Counted from the stretch's first letter, positions 27,657 to 36,859 are shown. The stretch is DNA of 64,000 nt from Streptomyces flavidovirens DSM 40150 (GCF_000429085.1 NZ_AUBE01000015.1:1-64000); one strand, 5' to 3'. The notes: generated by a model from the sequence alone, not told the origin. Numbers and translations are program-made.

Positions 27657-30020
27657 TCAGCTGAGAGCCACCTCACAGCGGTGGCCGGCTCCGGCCGTCC
27701 CCGGTGTGACGCGGAGCTTCAGCGTACGACCGGTGGACAGCACTTCGACGCCGGGGTCCTTCGAGATGACGCGCACGCTGCGGCGCCCCCAGGTGACTTC
27801 CAGGGGCCGCCCGGTGCGCGTCGGCTCGCTGACGACGAGGGTCGCGGTGCGCCGCCTGGCGCGTACGAGCACACTCGCCGGGGCGGTCGCCGTGAGCCGC
27901 TCCACCGTACCCGGCTGCCAGAAGTTGGCGGACGTGACGCCGAGGGAGCGGATGGCCACGGCCTGGACGGCGCGGTTGTTGGCGAGGATGTCCAGCCAGT
28001 CGCGGTCTGCCGAGCGGGCGGCGACGGTACGCCGGGACGCACCCGGCATCAGGAGGTAGGCGTAGCCGGCGTCCACCGGGTCGGTGCCGTGGTCGAGCCA
28101 GAGGGTCTGGTAGCGGCGGGTGCGGCGAGCCGTGGTGCTGGTGGTGTTGATGTCGCTCCAGGAGCCGGTGCGGTCCTCGCGCAGGGTCTTCAGGTCCGCG
28201 CCGCCGGCTCCGGGGAAGACCCAGCCGCCGTGGCCTTCGAGGTGGGCCCAGCGGGGGCCGGCGTGGTCGTCGTCGACGGTGAGGACGTTCGTACCTCCTT
28301 CGCCCAGCATGCGGTTGTCGACGATCGTCTCGGCGGGTACGCCGTCGGTGGAGGTGATGCCGGCGCCGAGGCAGACGACCGTATCGGCCACGCAGAACCA
28401 CGACTTGCGGGCTTCGAGGGTCGAGCCGAGGCCCTTGAGGTGCTGGCCGACGGCGGCGAACTCGCCGTCGGTGGCGCCGCCGACCCACTGGGTTGCGGGC
28501 TTCGGCGCACCCCATTCGCCGCCCGCTTTGTCGGCAAGTCGCTTGGTGGACACGGTGGTTCCGGAGAGGCGGTAGAAGTCGACGGTGGGCCAGAACCAGT
28601 CGGTGTATTGATCGTTCGCCTTCTCCCCCGGCCACCAGTAGAGCATTCCGGCGCCGGTGTGCCAGCCGCGCGGATTCTCGCCGTTGCCGCACTCGTAGTA
28701 CGAGATCCGCTCCGAGGCCATCGAGATGCCGGCCGCCCAGCCGGGCCGCCGGTGCACGGCCCGGTCCATGGAGGCGAAGAGCTTGTGCGCGACGGGCTCG
28801 GGGGCGGCGGCGACGGGTGAGGCGGCTACGGCGTGCAGCCGGGAGAGGTCGGCGACGTTGAACTGCGGCGCGGTCAGGATGGGCGTCGTACGGTCGCGCT
28901 CGATCCAGCCCTTGACGAGGGCGGTCCAGCGGCGCTGTTCCGCCTGGGACGCGCCGCCCGCGAGCAGCGGGATGGCGGCGATGAGTCCCTGCCCGTGGAA
29001 GTGGTCGCTGCGCATGACCTTGCGGTCGTCGTTCTTGAGGTAACCGCGGCTGATGGCACGGCCGTTGACACTGTCCATCATCAGGCCGTTGTAGATGAGC
29101 GGCGCGTAGGCGTTCTCGACGGAGTCGAGGATGATCTGGCGGTTCGGGTCGGTGACGGCCCAGGTGGAGCCCGCGAGGAGGGTGAAGAGGCGGCCGAGCC
29201 CGTCGAGCATGACCTGTCCGTACGTACCGGAGTAGGCGACCCAGGTGTGCTGGACGAACGAGCCGTCGGCGTACAGGCCGTCGCCCTTGGTGACGTACGG
29301 GAAGACGGGCGAGAGGGCGTCGCGGGCGAGGGCGATCTTGGCCGGGCTGCGGCCGAGGACGCCGCGCAGGGCGACGGAGCGGCAGAGGTCGACGTGGTTG
29401 GCGCCGGTGCTCGTACCGGAGTACTTGGTGAGCATGGCGTCGGGGATGAAGTGGTCGACGGCGGCGCAGGCGGCTTGGCGCCGGTCGTCGGTGACGTGGT
29501 CGTGGAGGGCGGCGACGATGTCCATAAGGAGGCGGGGGCTGCCGATCTGCCACTCCCACCAGTTGCCGTAGCGGGTGGTGGAGGGGTTGTAGATCCTGGC
29601 GGAGAGGTGGTCGAGGCCGCGGACGATGTCGGCGAGGAGGCCCGCGTCGGCGGTGAGTCCGGTGCCGGGCTGGAGGTAGGCCTGGGTCATGGTCCACAGG
29701 CGGCCGTAGCTCTGGGTGATGCCGGCGGGCGGGTCGAAGGAGTAGCCGGGCCAGAGGGACGTGTCGGCCGGGGCCATGGTCGCGCGGAAGCCTGCGGCGA
29801 GGCGGCCGATCTCCTTGAGGCGGGACGCGTACGGCTCGGCGGCCGCGTCGAAGCCGGTGCCGAGCGCGAGCTCGACCCAGCGCCGGCGGAGCGTGTCGAA
29901 CTCGCCGGCGGGTGCTGCGGCTTGCGCGGGGGCGTGCGGGGTGAGGGCGGCCAGGCCGAGTGCGGTGGCGGAGGTGGTGGCGAGGAAGGTGCGGCGGGAC
30001 CAGGGCGGGGTGGGCGGCAC
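27657..30020 (-). CDS. Secreted polysaccharide lyase family 8 enzyme (hyaluronate-lyase type)
   Basis: A 787-residue exported lyase. A twin-arginine signal (SRRTFLATTSATALGLAAL) occupies about the first 38 residues. The alpha/alpha-toroid contains the catalytic Asn in STGANHVDLC (about 208). His and Tyr lie in FVQHTWVAYSGTYGQ (about 258 and 267), and beta-sandwich domains follow. PL8 enzymes cleave hyaluronan, chondroitin or xanthan by beta-elimination; hyaluronate lyase is most likely in Streptomyces but not proven. The GTG at 30020 is chosen for its GGAGG seven bases upstream and because it puts the twin arginines near the N-terminus. Two tandem DasR-like operators lie 21-56 bp upstream, fitting control by N-acetylglucosamine. 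It precedes nothing on its strand and follows the GH101 gene. Confidence 0.92.
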   Translation of the reverse strand: MPPTPPWSRRTFLATTSATALGLAALTPHAPAQAAAPAGEFDTLRRRWVELALGTGFDAAAEPYASRLKEIGRLAAGFRATMAPADTSLWPGYSFDPPAGITQSYGRLWTMTQAYLQPGTGLTADAGLLADIVRGLDHLSARIYNPSTTRYGNWWEWQIGSPRLLMDIVAALHDHVTDDRRQAACAAVDHFIPDAMLTKYSGTSTGANHVDLCRSVALRGVLGRSPAKIALARDALSPVFPYVTKGDGLYADGSFVQHTWVAYSGTYGQVMLDGLGRLFTLLAGSTWAVTDPNRQIILDSVENAYAPLIYNGLMMDSVNGRAISRGYLKNDDRKVMRSDHFHGQGLIAAIPLLAGGASQAEQRRWTALVKGWIERDRTTPILTAPQFNVADLSRLHAVAASPVAAAPEPVAHKLFASMDRAVHRRPGWAAGISMASERISYYECGNGENPRGWHTGAGMLYWWPGEKANDQYTDWFWPTVDFYRLSGTTVSTKRLADKAGGEWGAPKPATQWVGGATDGEFAAVGQHLKGLGSTLEARKSWFCVADTVVCLGAGITSTDGVPAETIVDNRMLGEGGTNVLTVDDDHAGPRWAHLEGHGGWVFPGAGGADLKTLREDRTGSWSDINTTSTTARRTRRYQTLWLDHGTDPVDAGYAYLLMPGASRRTVAARSADRDWLDILANNRAVQAVAIRSLGVTSANFWQPGTVERLTATAPASVLVRARRRTATLVVSEPTRTGRPLEVTWGRRSVRVISKDPGVEVLSTGRTLKLRVTPGTAGAGHRCEVALS

Positions 30021-30040
30021 GTGGGGACCTCCGGGGCGGG

Positions 30041-30076
30041 GGTGGTTTAGACCTGTGCGGTGGTTTAGACCTGTGC
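30041..30076. promoter_or_regulatory. Two tandem DasR-like (dre) operators upstream of the PL8 gene
   Basis: An 18-bp unit, GGTGGTTTAGACCTGTGC, is repeated perfectly and without a gap (30041-30058 and 30059-30076). Each unit matches the remembered dre consensus AGTGGTCTAGACCAGT at 13 of 16 positions. Position just upstream of the PL8 start suggests repression relieved by amino-sugar phosphates. Confidence 0.6.
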
Positions 30077-30177
30077 CCCGATGGTGTAGCACGGGTTCGG
30101 GGTGCGTTCAATGCTCCGGACGCGGTTATCGGAAAGCGCTTACCGGTGGGGCGCCGGGGGTGCGGTGCGGGTGCGGG

Positions 30178-30440
30178 TGCCTGCGGCGCTGTTCCCCTAC
30201 CCGCCCCTTCCCGAAACTGGGGGCAAGCCCCCAGACCCCCGGACGCCCTGCGGGCGTGTCCTCAAACGCCGGACGGGCTGGATATGCCGCGCAGCGGCAA
30301 TCCCCAGCCCCTCCGGCGCTTGAGGAGCGGGGCCGGGGCGGAACCCCAACAACCCCCGGCCCACTCCAGCCCCTCCGGCGTTTGAGGAGCGGGGTCTGGG
30401 GCAGCGCCCCAGTTCGGGAAGGGGCGGGGTGGGGAAAGGC
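30178..30440. repeat. Dispersed GC-rich intergenic repeat, copy B (compound, inverted halves)
   Basis: The left half (CCGCCCCTTCCCGAAACT, GGGGGCAAGCCCCC, GACGCCCTGCGGGCGTGT, CTCAAACGCCGGACGGGCTG) is followed by two inverted right halves (CAGCCCCTCCGGCG, TTGAGGAGCGGGG, CAGTTCGGGAAGGGGCGGG). It fills most of the 487-bp gap between the PL8 and GH101 genes. The remainder holds the dre sites and no gene. Confidence 0.85.
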
Positions 30441-30507
30441 CCCGCGCAGCGGCACCCCGGCACGCTTGCCGCGTCGCACCGCACCGGGCCCCGCCCCCAC
30501 GGGCCCG

Positions 30508-33500
30508 TCAGCCTCCGCAGTGGAAGCGCGCGTTTCCCCAGTCCGCGTGGTCGTTGCCGGGGCCGTCCCCGCCGTCCCCCGTCAGCAGGTCGACGTACTT
30601 CGCCCCAGTCACATCCGCCGTCAGCGACCACGCACGGTCCGCCGCCCGCAGCACCGGCGACTTCACCCTCTCCACACCGTCCGCGGCGACGCTGAACTGC
30701 ACGCTGCCCCGCGTCCCCTGGGAGTCGTCCTGCCCCACCTGGGCGGTGAAGGACGCGCACTTCCCGCCCAGGTAGTAGCGGATCTTCCCCGGTGACGCGG
30801 TGCCGAGGCCCTTGGCGAACACCGTGCCATTGACGGTCAGCAGCTTGCCGTCACCCGCCGCCGTCCCGCCGTTGGACATGTCGCGCTCGGCCGGACCCCA
30901 GCCGTTCTCCATCGACGTCCATTCGAGGTCACTGGCGTACGTGTCGCTGGTGGGCGGGGGCGGCAGGGTGCGGACGGAAGCGGTCGCCCCCAGCTTCCGC
31001 GTCTCGCCGCCGACGGTGTACGCCGCCTCCGAACGCAGGCTGTACGCCCCGTACTCCGCGTCCACCGGCGGCGTCACATGCCACGTCGCCACCGCCTTCG
31101 CCCCCGCCGCGACCGTCGCGAACTCCACCGCCCCGGCGGGCTCCGCCCGCCAGCCGTCCGGCAGGGACAGGCTCACCGAAACACCCGTGGCCGGCGCCGC
31201 CTCGAAGTTGGTGAAGGCAGCCTTGACCTCATTCTTCCGACCGGGCTCCAGGGTCTCCTGCGCGGCCGCCAGCGCGAGCGTGCCGCATGCGGCCTTCTCC
31301 GGCGCGGGCCCCAGGTCGGTGACCGTGAAGCCGTCGAGGACGAAGTCCGCGCCGTCCGGCGCGCCGCCCTTCTTCCGCAGGCCGGTCCAGGTGTCGCCGC
31401 AGCCCGCCGTGACGGTCTCGGCCAGATGAGTCGTCGCGGCCTTCGCCCCGATGGGTGTACGCCGCGTCTCGACCGAGGCGGGAACACCGTCGGCGCCGAT
31501 CCGGTCGTACCCCGTCACCCACTCGTACGCGTCGGCGTGACTCGACTGGTAGTCGAACTCCACGCGGTAGCTGCGCCCTTCCTTCATCGGGACGGTGCCC
31601 GGCCCGGTCCGGTAGACGAGACCGGTGTTCTCGTCGTGGGACTTCAGGGACTCGGAGCCCCCGAGTACGTCGTCGATACGTTTCCCGTTCCAGCCCGCCT
31701 GGGTGTACGGCGCGTGCTTCTGCGCGACGTGGGTGCGGGGATCGGTGGCGCCGCCCGCGTTGCCCTTGAAGAAGGGCCCCCAGCCCTGGTCGACGGCCTC
31801 GAAGTCGTCGTACACGACCGTGCCCGGCTTGGTCGCGGGCGCGTTCGCGACGAGTCTTACGTCGTCGATCCGGACCTTCGCCGCATCCCCGTTCGCCGTA
31901 CTCCTCTTCGCCGCCTCGATCCGGAAGGTCGTGGCCCCGGACGCGGGCGCGGTGAAGTTGACCTTGGCGCGCTGGAAGTACGAACCGTGCCAGTCGTTCG
32001 CGGCGGTCTGTTCCCTGGCGGTGGACCGCTCGATCACTCTCTCCTCACCACCCGCCGACAGTGTCGTACGCCGCTCCTTGCCCGGTTCGACCTCCAGCCA
32101 GGCGGACGCGGTGTAGCGCGCGCCGGGCTTCAGACCGGAGACCCGCTGCCGCACGGAGGCCGTGCCCGTACCGCTCAGCTCGGCACTGTTGCGCCCCTGA
32201 CTGTCGGTGTCCCGTTCGACGGCTCCGGTCTTCTTCCAGCCGTCGAGCCCGGCGTCGTTGAAGCCGGGGTCCTTGATCCTGGTGCCCTCGCCCCAGGCGG
32301 TGTCGCGCGCCTCCGGGACACGGCCTCGCGGGTAGAGGACGTACGGCTGGCCTGCCGTCGCGTCCAGCGTGACCTTGCCGTCGTTCACCTCGGCCGTCCC
32401 GGCGTTCACCCGGCCGTTGTCGGTGAGCCTGTAGACGGTGAAGGCATCGGCCTTGCGGTACTTCTCCGGCAGCTCCCAGGTGCTGGCGCCCCCCTGCTTG
32501 TTGTAGTGGTAGAGCTTCTTGCCCTGCCACGGCAGCAGGTACCTGTCACCGTCCAGGACCCTCGCGCCGCCGACCGTGACCGTCCGCCTGCCGTTCTCCA
32601 CCGTGCCGCGGACGCCGTCGCTGAAGTCGACGGTGTTCCTGGCCTTGTCCCAGCGCTGGATGTCGTAGTGCTGGAGGAACTTGGCGGGCAGGTTCTTCTG
32701 CCAGATGTTCGCCGAGAACTTCGTCCAGTCGGTCTCGCCGGTCCAGCCCTCGAAGTCCTCCAGCGCTGTCTGGCCCAGGACCGGATCGGCGTTCCAAACG
32801 TCCTTCTCGCCGTTGCGGATGAACCGGATGATCTGCGAGTTGAGGCCCTTGTTGGTCGCCCCGCCGTAGCTCAGGTCGTTGGCCCAGTGCGACCAGAGGG
32901 AGGTCCGCTCGAACTTGTCGGCCCACTCGGTGGCGACGTTCCAGCCCTGCGCACCGACCTCGGCCATCGTCTTGTCGGCGATCCAGCCGTGCGTGTAGTA
33001 GACGTCGATGTAAAGCAGGCTGAGGTTGGGGTCGGTCTCGTCGCGCAACTGCTGGAACCTGCGTGCCATGTCACCGCTGTTGAGGTCGCGGCGCTGGTCG
33101 ATGTAGTAGCTCTGGTTGAGCCAGTTCCAGCCGGGGGCGTTCTTGTTGACGAGGGTCTCGCTGAAGGCGTTCGCCTCCGGGTACGCCTCGGTCTGGTTGA
33201 CGTGGACCCCGAAGGTGGCGCCCCACTTCTTTCCGCTCCTGAGCAGCTTGTTGAGGTCGGTGAGACCGCCGGCGCGCTTGTTGTAGTTGCCGCCGTAGTC
33301 GGGGTGCGCCGAGTCGTGTCCCTCGGACCCGTACCCCTTCAGCAGGGCGAGCTGCCCGAGCCCGTCCGTCGCCAGCGACACCCGCTTGACGTCGTCGAGG
33401 GTACGGAGGAAGGGGTGTGTGGCCTGGCTCGCGAAGTTGAAGGGGATGTGGGTGATGACGCGGTCCGGGGTCTCGTCGCTGCCCGGTGCTTTCACGCCGA

Positions 33501-34392
33501 TCTCGCGGAAGGCGACGGCGCCGTCCTGCCAGTCGACGGTCTTGTCTCCGTTGGCGTCGGGTGTGACGACGACCTTGGCCCACGGCAGGTCGTCGCCGGA
33601 GGCGGGGGCGGGTGCGCCGGCGCCCCGGTAGGTCCACTGGCCGGACCTGACACCGACGCGCACGCTGCCGTCGGCGGCCTGGTGGGCCTGGTGCCAGAAG
33701 CGGGCGTCGTCGCCGTTGGTCGGGCCGCTCGGTCTGTCGTACGAGGAGTTCGACTCGACGGCGGCGGCGAGTCGGTCCGTGTTGACGATGGCGTACGAGG
33801 CCCCGACGGGCGCGGCTTCGGCCGCCGTCCCGTCCGTGACCTCGGCGAAGACGTCGGCGGTCTTCGTCGAGTCGGGGTCGAGCCGGGTGAACGCCGTTTC
33901 GGCGCCGCCGTCCCGGCTGCCGACGGAGACGAGGTCGTGGGCGGGTATGTCGAGGGTCCCGACCCGGAACGCCTCCGTGTCCCGTACCGCGGTGACCTGG
34001 AAGGTCGTCGCCCGGCCGGCGACGGACAGCTTCGCGTCGATCTCCACGCCCGCGAGGGCCGGGAAGACGAGGGTGTACGCCGCGCTGTCGGCCCCGACGA
34101 CCGGTTCGCCGCCTTGTACCTCGACGACGTACGCCTTGCCGTTGAGGGTGATCTTGGTGACGGGTCTCGTACTGCCGAGGAGCCGGGCGCCGCCCGCCCG
34201 GTCGGTGTAGGAGACGACCCGTGGGAAGTCCTTGGCCACGGTGACCGAGAGCTGCGCGGAGCCGATGACGAGGCCGGCGGCCGGGGCGGCGACGGGAGGC
34301 TCGGCCCCGGCCGGGAGGGCGGGTCCGGCCAGGGCGAATACGGCGGACGATGCGGCTGCGACAGCGCACGCCGCTCGGAATCTTCGTGACAT
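30508..34392 (-). CDS. Secreted GH101 endo-alpha-N-acetylgalactosaminidase
   Basis: A 1,294-residue exported glycosidase of family GH101, which releases the core-1 Gal-GalNAc disaccharide from mucin-type O-glycans. A Sec signal peptide (FRAACAVAAASSAVFALAG to AEPPVA) covers about residues 1-32. After a galactose-mutarotase-like beta domain, the TIM-barrel core holds the likely nucleophile Asp463 in SLLYIDVYYTHGW and acid/base Glu489 in NVATEWADKF. A carbohydrate-binding galactose-binding-like domain and an alpha-galactosidase NEW3-type domain follow. The last about 145 residues are an NPCBM domain (YASDLEWTSMENGWGP). The ATG at 34392 lies six bases from a -10 hexamer, implying leaderless expression; the open frame extends upstream without coding character. 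It neighbours the PL8 lyase on the same strand. Confidence 0.9.
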   Translation of the reverse strand: MSRRFRAACAVAAASSAVFALAGPALPAGAEPPVAAPAAGLVIGSAQLSVTVAKDFPRVVSYTDRAGGARLLGSTRPVTKITLNGKAYVVEVQGGEPVVGADSAAYTLVFPALAGVEIDAKLSVAGRATTFQVTAVRDTEAFRVGTLDIPAHDLVSVGSRDGGAETAFTRLDPDSTKTADVFAEVTDGTAAEAAPVGASYAIVNTDRLAAAVESNSSYDRPSGPTNGDDARFWHQAHQAADGSVRVGVRSGQWTYRGAGAPAPASGDDLPWAKVVVTPDANGDKTVDWQDGAVAFREIGVKAPGSDETPDRVITHIPFNFASQATHPFLRTLDDVKRVSLATDGLGQLALLKGYGSEGHDSAHPDYGGNYNKRAGGLTDLNKLLRSGKKWGATFGVHVNQTEAYPEANAFSETLVNKNAPGWNWLNQSYYIDQRRDLNSGDMARRFQQLRDETDPNLSLLYIDVYYTHGWIADKTMAEVGAQGWNVATEWADKFERTSLWSHWANDLSYGGATNKGLNSQIIRFIRNGEKDVWNADPVLGQTALEDFEGWTGETDWTKFSANIWQKNLPAKFLQHYDIQRWDKARNTVDFSDGVRGTVENGRRTVTVGGARVLDGDRYLLPWQGKKLYHYNKQGGASTWELPEKYRKADAFTVYRLTDNGRVNAGTAEVNDGKVTLDATAGQPYVLYPRGRVPEARDTAWGEGTRIKDPGFNDAGLDGWKKTGAVERDTDSQGRNSAELSGTGTASVRQRVSGLKPGARYTASAWLEVEPGKERRTTLSAGGEERVIERSTAREQTAANDWHGSYFQRAKVNFTAPASGATTFRIEAAKRSTANGDAAKVRIDDVRLVANAPATKPGTVVYDDFEAVDQGWGPFFKGNAGGATDPRTHVAQKHAPYTQAGWNGKRIDDVLGGSESLKSHDENTGLVYRTGPGTVPMKEGRSYRVEFDYQSSHADAYEWVTGYDRIGADGVPASVETRRTPIGAKAATTHLAETVTAGCGDTWTGLRKKGGAPDGADFVLDGFTVTDLGPAPEKAACGTLALAAAQETLEPGRKNEVKAAFTNFEAAPATGVSVSLSLPDGWRAEPAGAVEFATVAAGAKAVATWHVTPPVDAEYGAYSLRSEAAYTVGGETRKLGATASVRTLPPPPTSDTYASDLEWTSMENGWGPAERDMSNGGTAAGDGKLLTVNGTVFAKGLGTASPGKIRYYLGGKCASFTAQVGQDDSQGTRGSVQFSVAADGVERVKSPVLRAADRAWSLTADVTGAKYVDLLTGDGGDGPGNDHADWGNARFHCGG

Positions 34393-34428
34393 GAGGACTG
34401 AGTAGTCCTCCGCTCTCACCACCGTCAA
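34393..34428 (-). promoter_or_regulatory. GH101 promoter with an overlapping inverted-repeat operator
   Basis: On the minus strand TTGACG (34428-34423), an 18-base spacer and TACTCA (34404-34399) end six bases before the ATG. A perfect 7-bp inverted repeat, GAGGACT-GAGT-AGTCCTC (34393-34410), covers the -10 element. It could block RNA polymerase when bound. Confidence 0.55.
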
Positions 34429-34540
34429 CGAAGTCGTGCGCCACGGCGGCCAGTAGTCCAACAACCATCGCGCGTTAGTCCAAGTCCGGCCGGGCGACGA
34501 GCCGAAGCGCGATCAGGTTGTCTCGCCCGGTCGGCCCGGT

Positions 34541-35050
34541 TCAGCAGCCGCCGCAGTTGTAGTACGTCACGTCCCAGTGGTTGCCCTCGTCCGCGTAGAT
34601 GTTCCCGGACCCGGACTTCCACTGCGGCGCCCCGTCGGGGCGCACACCGATGTAGGTGAACGTGTTCTTGATGTAGTTCCCGACGCAGGTGTACTTGGCG
34701 TAGTCGAGCTTGTAGCCGTTCCAGTGGGAGTACGTGCCGCCGGCGTGCCCGGTCTCGGTGCCGCCGGTGATGTTGAGCGCGCAGCCGCTGGCGCTCTTGA
34801 GCGTTTGTGCGCCTTTCGCGGTGGCGAGGTTGAGCTGCTCGAACGACGTACAGGTGGGGTTGTTGCGGTCCGAGCAGCCGCCCGACGACGACCAGGTGAT
34901 CCCGGACGAGCGGAACATCGACGTCGCGGTGGCGTGGCTGATCTTGGTGACGGCGTGTGCGTCGGTCGCGCCGCTGACGACGCCGAAGCCGGGCGCGAAG
35001 AGCGCGCCGAGCACGAGGGCGAGTGCGGTGAGGACGGAGCGGGTTCTCAC
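34541..35050 (-). CDS. Secreted M15/hedgehog-fold-like protein
   Basis: A 169-residue exported protein. The signal peptide (SVLTALALVLGALFAPGFG) covers about residues 5-35. The mature part has six cysteines, suggesting three disulphides, and a possible zinc site: TGGTETGHAGG, then SHWNGYKLD and finally EGNHWDVTYYN, resembling the His/Asp/His ligands of D,D-peptidase and hedgehog folds. If so, it may cleave peptidoglycan cross-links, but the order and spacing were judged by eye. The GTG at 35050 has a GGAGG eight bases upstream. The open frame continues upstream without coding signs. It lies next to the GH101 gene, in the secreted-enzyme block. Confidence 0.65.
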   Translation of the reverse strand: MRTRSVLTALALVLGALFAPGFGVVSGATDAHAVTKISHATATSMFRSSGITWSSSGGCSDRNNPTCTSFEQLNLATAKGAQTLKSASGCALNITGGTETGHAGGTYSHWNGYKLDYAKYTCVGNYIKNTFTYIGVRPDGAPQWKSGSGNIYADEGNHWDVTYYNCGGC

Positions 35051-35535
35051 GAGGTTTTCCTCCTGCTGATGGCCGTGCTGGGCCTTGGGGCCGTACGGGA
35101 CAGCTGTGCAGGTGGAGCAAGGAGATGGTGCCCGAGTGCTACGCGCGTCCGCCAGAGGGCGTCGCGGCAGCCCCCGGCACCCGGCCGGCTCCGTCGCCGC
35201 GATCGACGTCAGGATGGCCGGCATCGACACCGGCATCGGCGACCACGACGGCCATCAGAAAAATTCCGGCAACCTCTTGACTCGTGCCAAATCGGGAGGA
35301 AAATCCTAAATACACCAGAAAACCGGAGCGAGCCGCACGGTCGGCGAAGACGTTCGTCGACTTGCGTGTCGACCCACTCGCAGGCTCTGGCCAGGCCCCC
35401 GGCAGATCCCCTCGGCCTCAGAGCTTTCAGCGACGGCTGGAACTCATGAGACCGGGACGGACTACCGGGGACTGCATGTGTTCGGGCCCTTTATGCGTTC
35501 AGGCCGTCCATCCGTCAGGCCCTCTCAGCGGACCG
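35051..35535. other. Intergenic region with no recognised gene
   Basis: About 485 bp between the secreted protein and the TPM-domain gene. It is less GC-rich around 35250-35340 (AATTCCGGCAACC, GGGAGGAAAATCCTAAAT), suggesting promoter or regulatory DNA. TTGACT at 35277 is an isolated -35-like hexamer. Frames crossing the region have no coding character. Confidence 0.4.
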
Positions 35536-36858
35536 CTAGAAGCCTCCGCCGCCGAAGTCGCCGCCGCCGAACCCACCGCCGAAGTCGCCTCCGCCGCCGA
35601 AGTCCCCGGAGTTGAAGTCGCTGCCGGAGAAGTCCCCTCCCTCGTAGCCGCCGGCGCCCGGGTCGGCGTAAGCAGGCGTGGAGAGCATCGACCCGAGCAT
35701 CGTCCCCACCAGCAGGCCCGGCAGCAGGCCGGCGCCGTAGTAGCCGCCGATCCATGGGGCGTACGCCGGACCCGCCTCCCAGTACGGGCGGCGGCCGTCC
35801 GCCGTCTCGACCGTCCGGGACATCGGGTCCTGGCCGTCGGCCAGCCGGGTGGCATCCGCCGCGCAGACCGGCACGCGGCGCGTGTAACCGCCGGCCGGGG
35901 CCCAGTCGACGTCCGCCGTGGAGGGGCCGTGGCGCGGATCGAAGAAGCAGGGCGGGCGCCGCTCGGGCAACGGAGCGCCTTCGCGGCGCGCGGCGAGCAC
36001 GGCGAGCGAGAAGCGGCCGTCCTCCAGCGCCTCGGTGACCTCCCGGACATCCTCCGCCCTCTTCGCCCTGGCCATGGCCGACTTGGCCTTCTCGTACGCG
36101 TCCAGGGCGCGCTCGTAGTCGGCGCGCATCGCGTCGTCGGCGCCGGGCTCGGCGGGATGGAAGTCGAGGCGGTCGAGGGTCTCCCCGAACGCGGTGATGT
36201 CCTCGTCGACCACCACCCGCACCTTCTCCAGCGCGGCCCGCTCCTGTGCCGCCCGTCGCGTGCGGCTGCGCTTCGCCACCAGGAAGACACCGGCGCAACC
36301 GGCGACGAGCACCAGTGCGAAGGTGACCAGGCCGACGACGGACGACGGCCCGCTCTGGGCGCCTTCCCAGCTACTGGGGGCGCTGCCCCGCGCCTGCTCG
36401 AGTGCGTCGTCGACGAAGGTGTTCAGCTGGCTGACGGCATCGATGCCGCCCGCCGGCTCGATGGAGGCGGTGAGATTGGCGACCGCCTGCCGCGACATCA
36501 CCGTGGAGTCGGCGCCCGCGTCGAACGCGTCGCCGAGTCTGACGGCGTACACACCGGTGATCCCGGTCTTGGTGCGCAGGTCGGCGAGCAGTCCGTCTTC
36601 GGGGAACTCCGCGTTCTGCGGGAGTACGGCGACGAAAACCGGCTTCCCGGCGTCGAGGATCTTCTCCTCCAGCGCGTCCGCCGCACGGGGCGGCAGCTGG
36701 TCACTGGCGCGCTGATCGACGTACACAGGCCCCTGGCGCAGCGACTGGGCCGCGGCATCGAGCCCCGTGGCTGCCTGCGCGCCCGGCGCCACGGCGAGTG
36801 CGGTGGCCGCCAGCGAGAGCAGCAGCCCTGACAGGGTGGAGAACAGTCGTGTCCTCAT
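35536..36858 (-). CDS. TPM-domain membrane protein with glycine-rich tail
   Basis: A 440-residue envelope protein. It has a signal peptide (LLLSLAATALAVAPGAQA, about 11-28) and an extracellular TPM domain (about 35-150, with KPVFVAVLPQNAEFPEDG). A transmembrane helix lies at about 170-193 (VVGLVTFALVLVAGCAGVFLVA), followed by a cytoplasmic charged helical region with KAKSAMARAKRAEDVREV. The last about 60 residues are Gly/Asp/Phe-rich (GGDFSGSDFNSGDFGGG). TPM proteins are implicated in photosystem repair or membrane protein turnover elsewhere; in Streptomyces the role is unknown. The glycine-rich tail resembles phase-separating or surface-attachment sequences. ATG 36858 follows a large palindrome immediately upstream. 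Confidence 0.82.
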   Translation of the reverse strand: MRTRLFSTLSGLLLSLAATALAVAPGAQAATGLDAAAQSLRQGPVYVDQRASDQLPPRAADALEEKILDAGKPVFVAVLPQNAEFPEDGLLADLRTKTGITGVYAVRLGDAFDAGADSTVMSRQAVANLTASIEPAGGIDAVSQLNTFVDDALEQARGSAPSSWEGAQSGPSSVVGLVTFALVLVAGCAGVFLVAKRSRTRRAAQERAALEKVRVVVDEDITAFGETLDRLDFHPAEPGADDAMRADYERALDAYEKAKSAMARAKRAEDVREVTEALEDGRFSLAVLAARREGAPLPERRPPCFFDPRHGPSTADVDWAPAGGYTRRVPVCAADATRLADGQDPMSRTVETADGRRPYWEAGPAYAPWIGGYYGAGLLPGLLVGTMLGSMLSTPAYADPGAGGYEGGDFSGSDFNSGDFGGGGDFGGGFGGGDFGGGGF

Positions 36859-36859
36859 A

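Noticed and set aside
31078-34389. 1,103-codon plus-strand frame opposite GH101
   Set aside because: Composition is Arg/Gly/Val-rich with no recognised domain. It mirrors the third-position bias of the GH101 gene.
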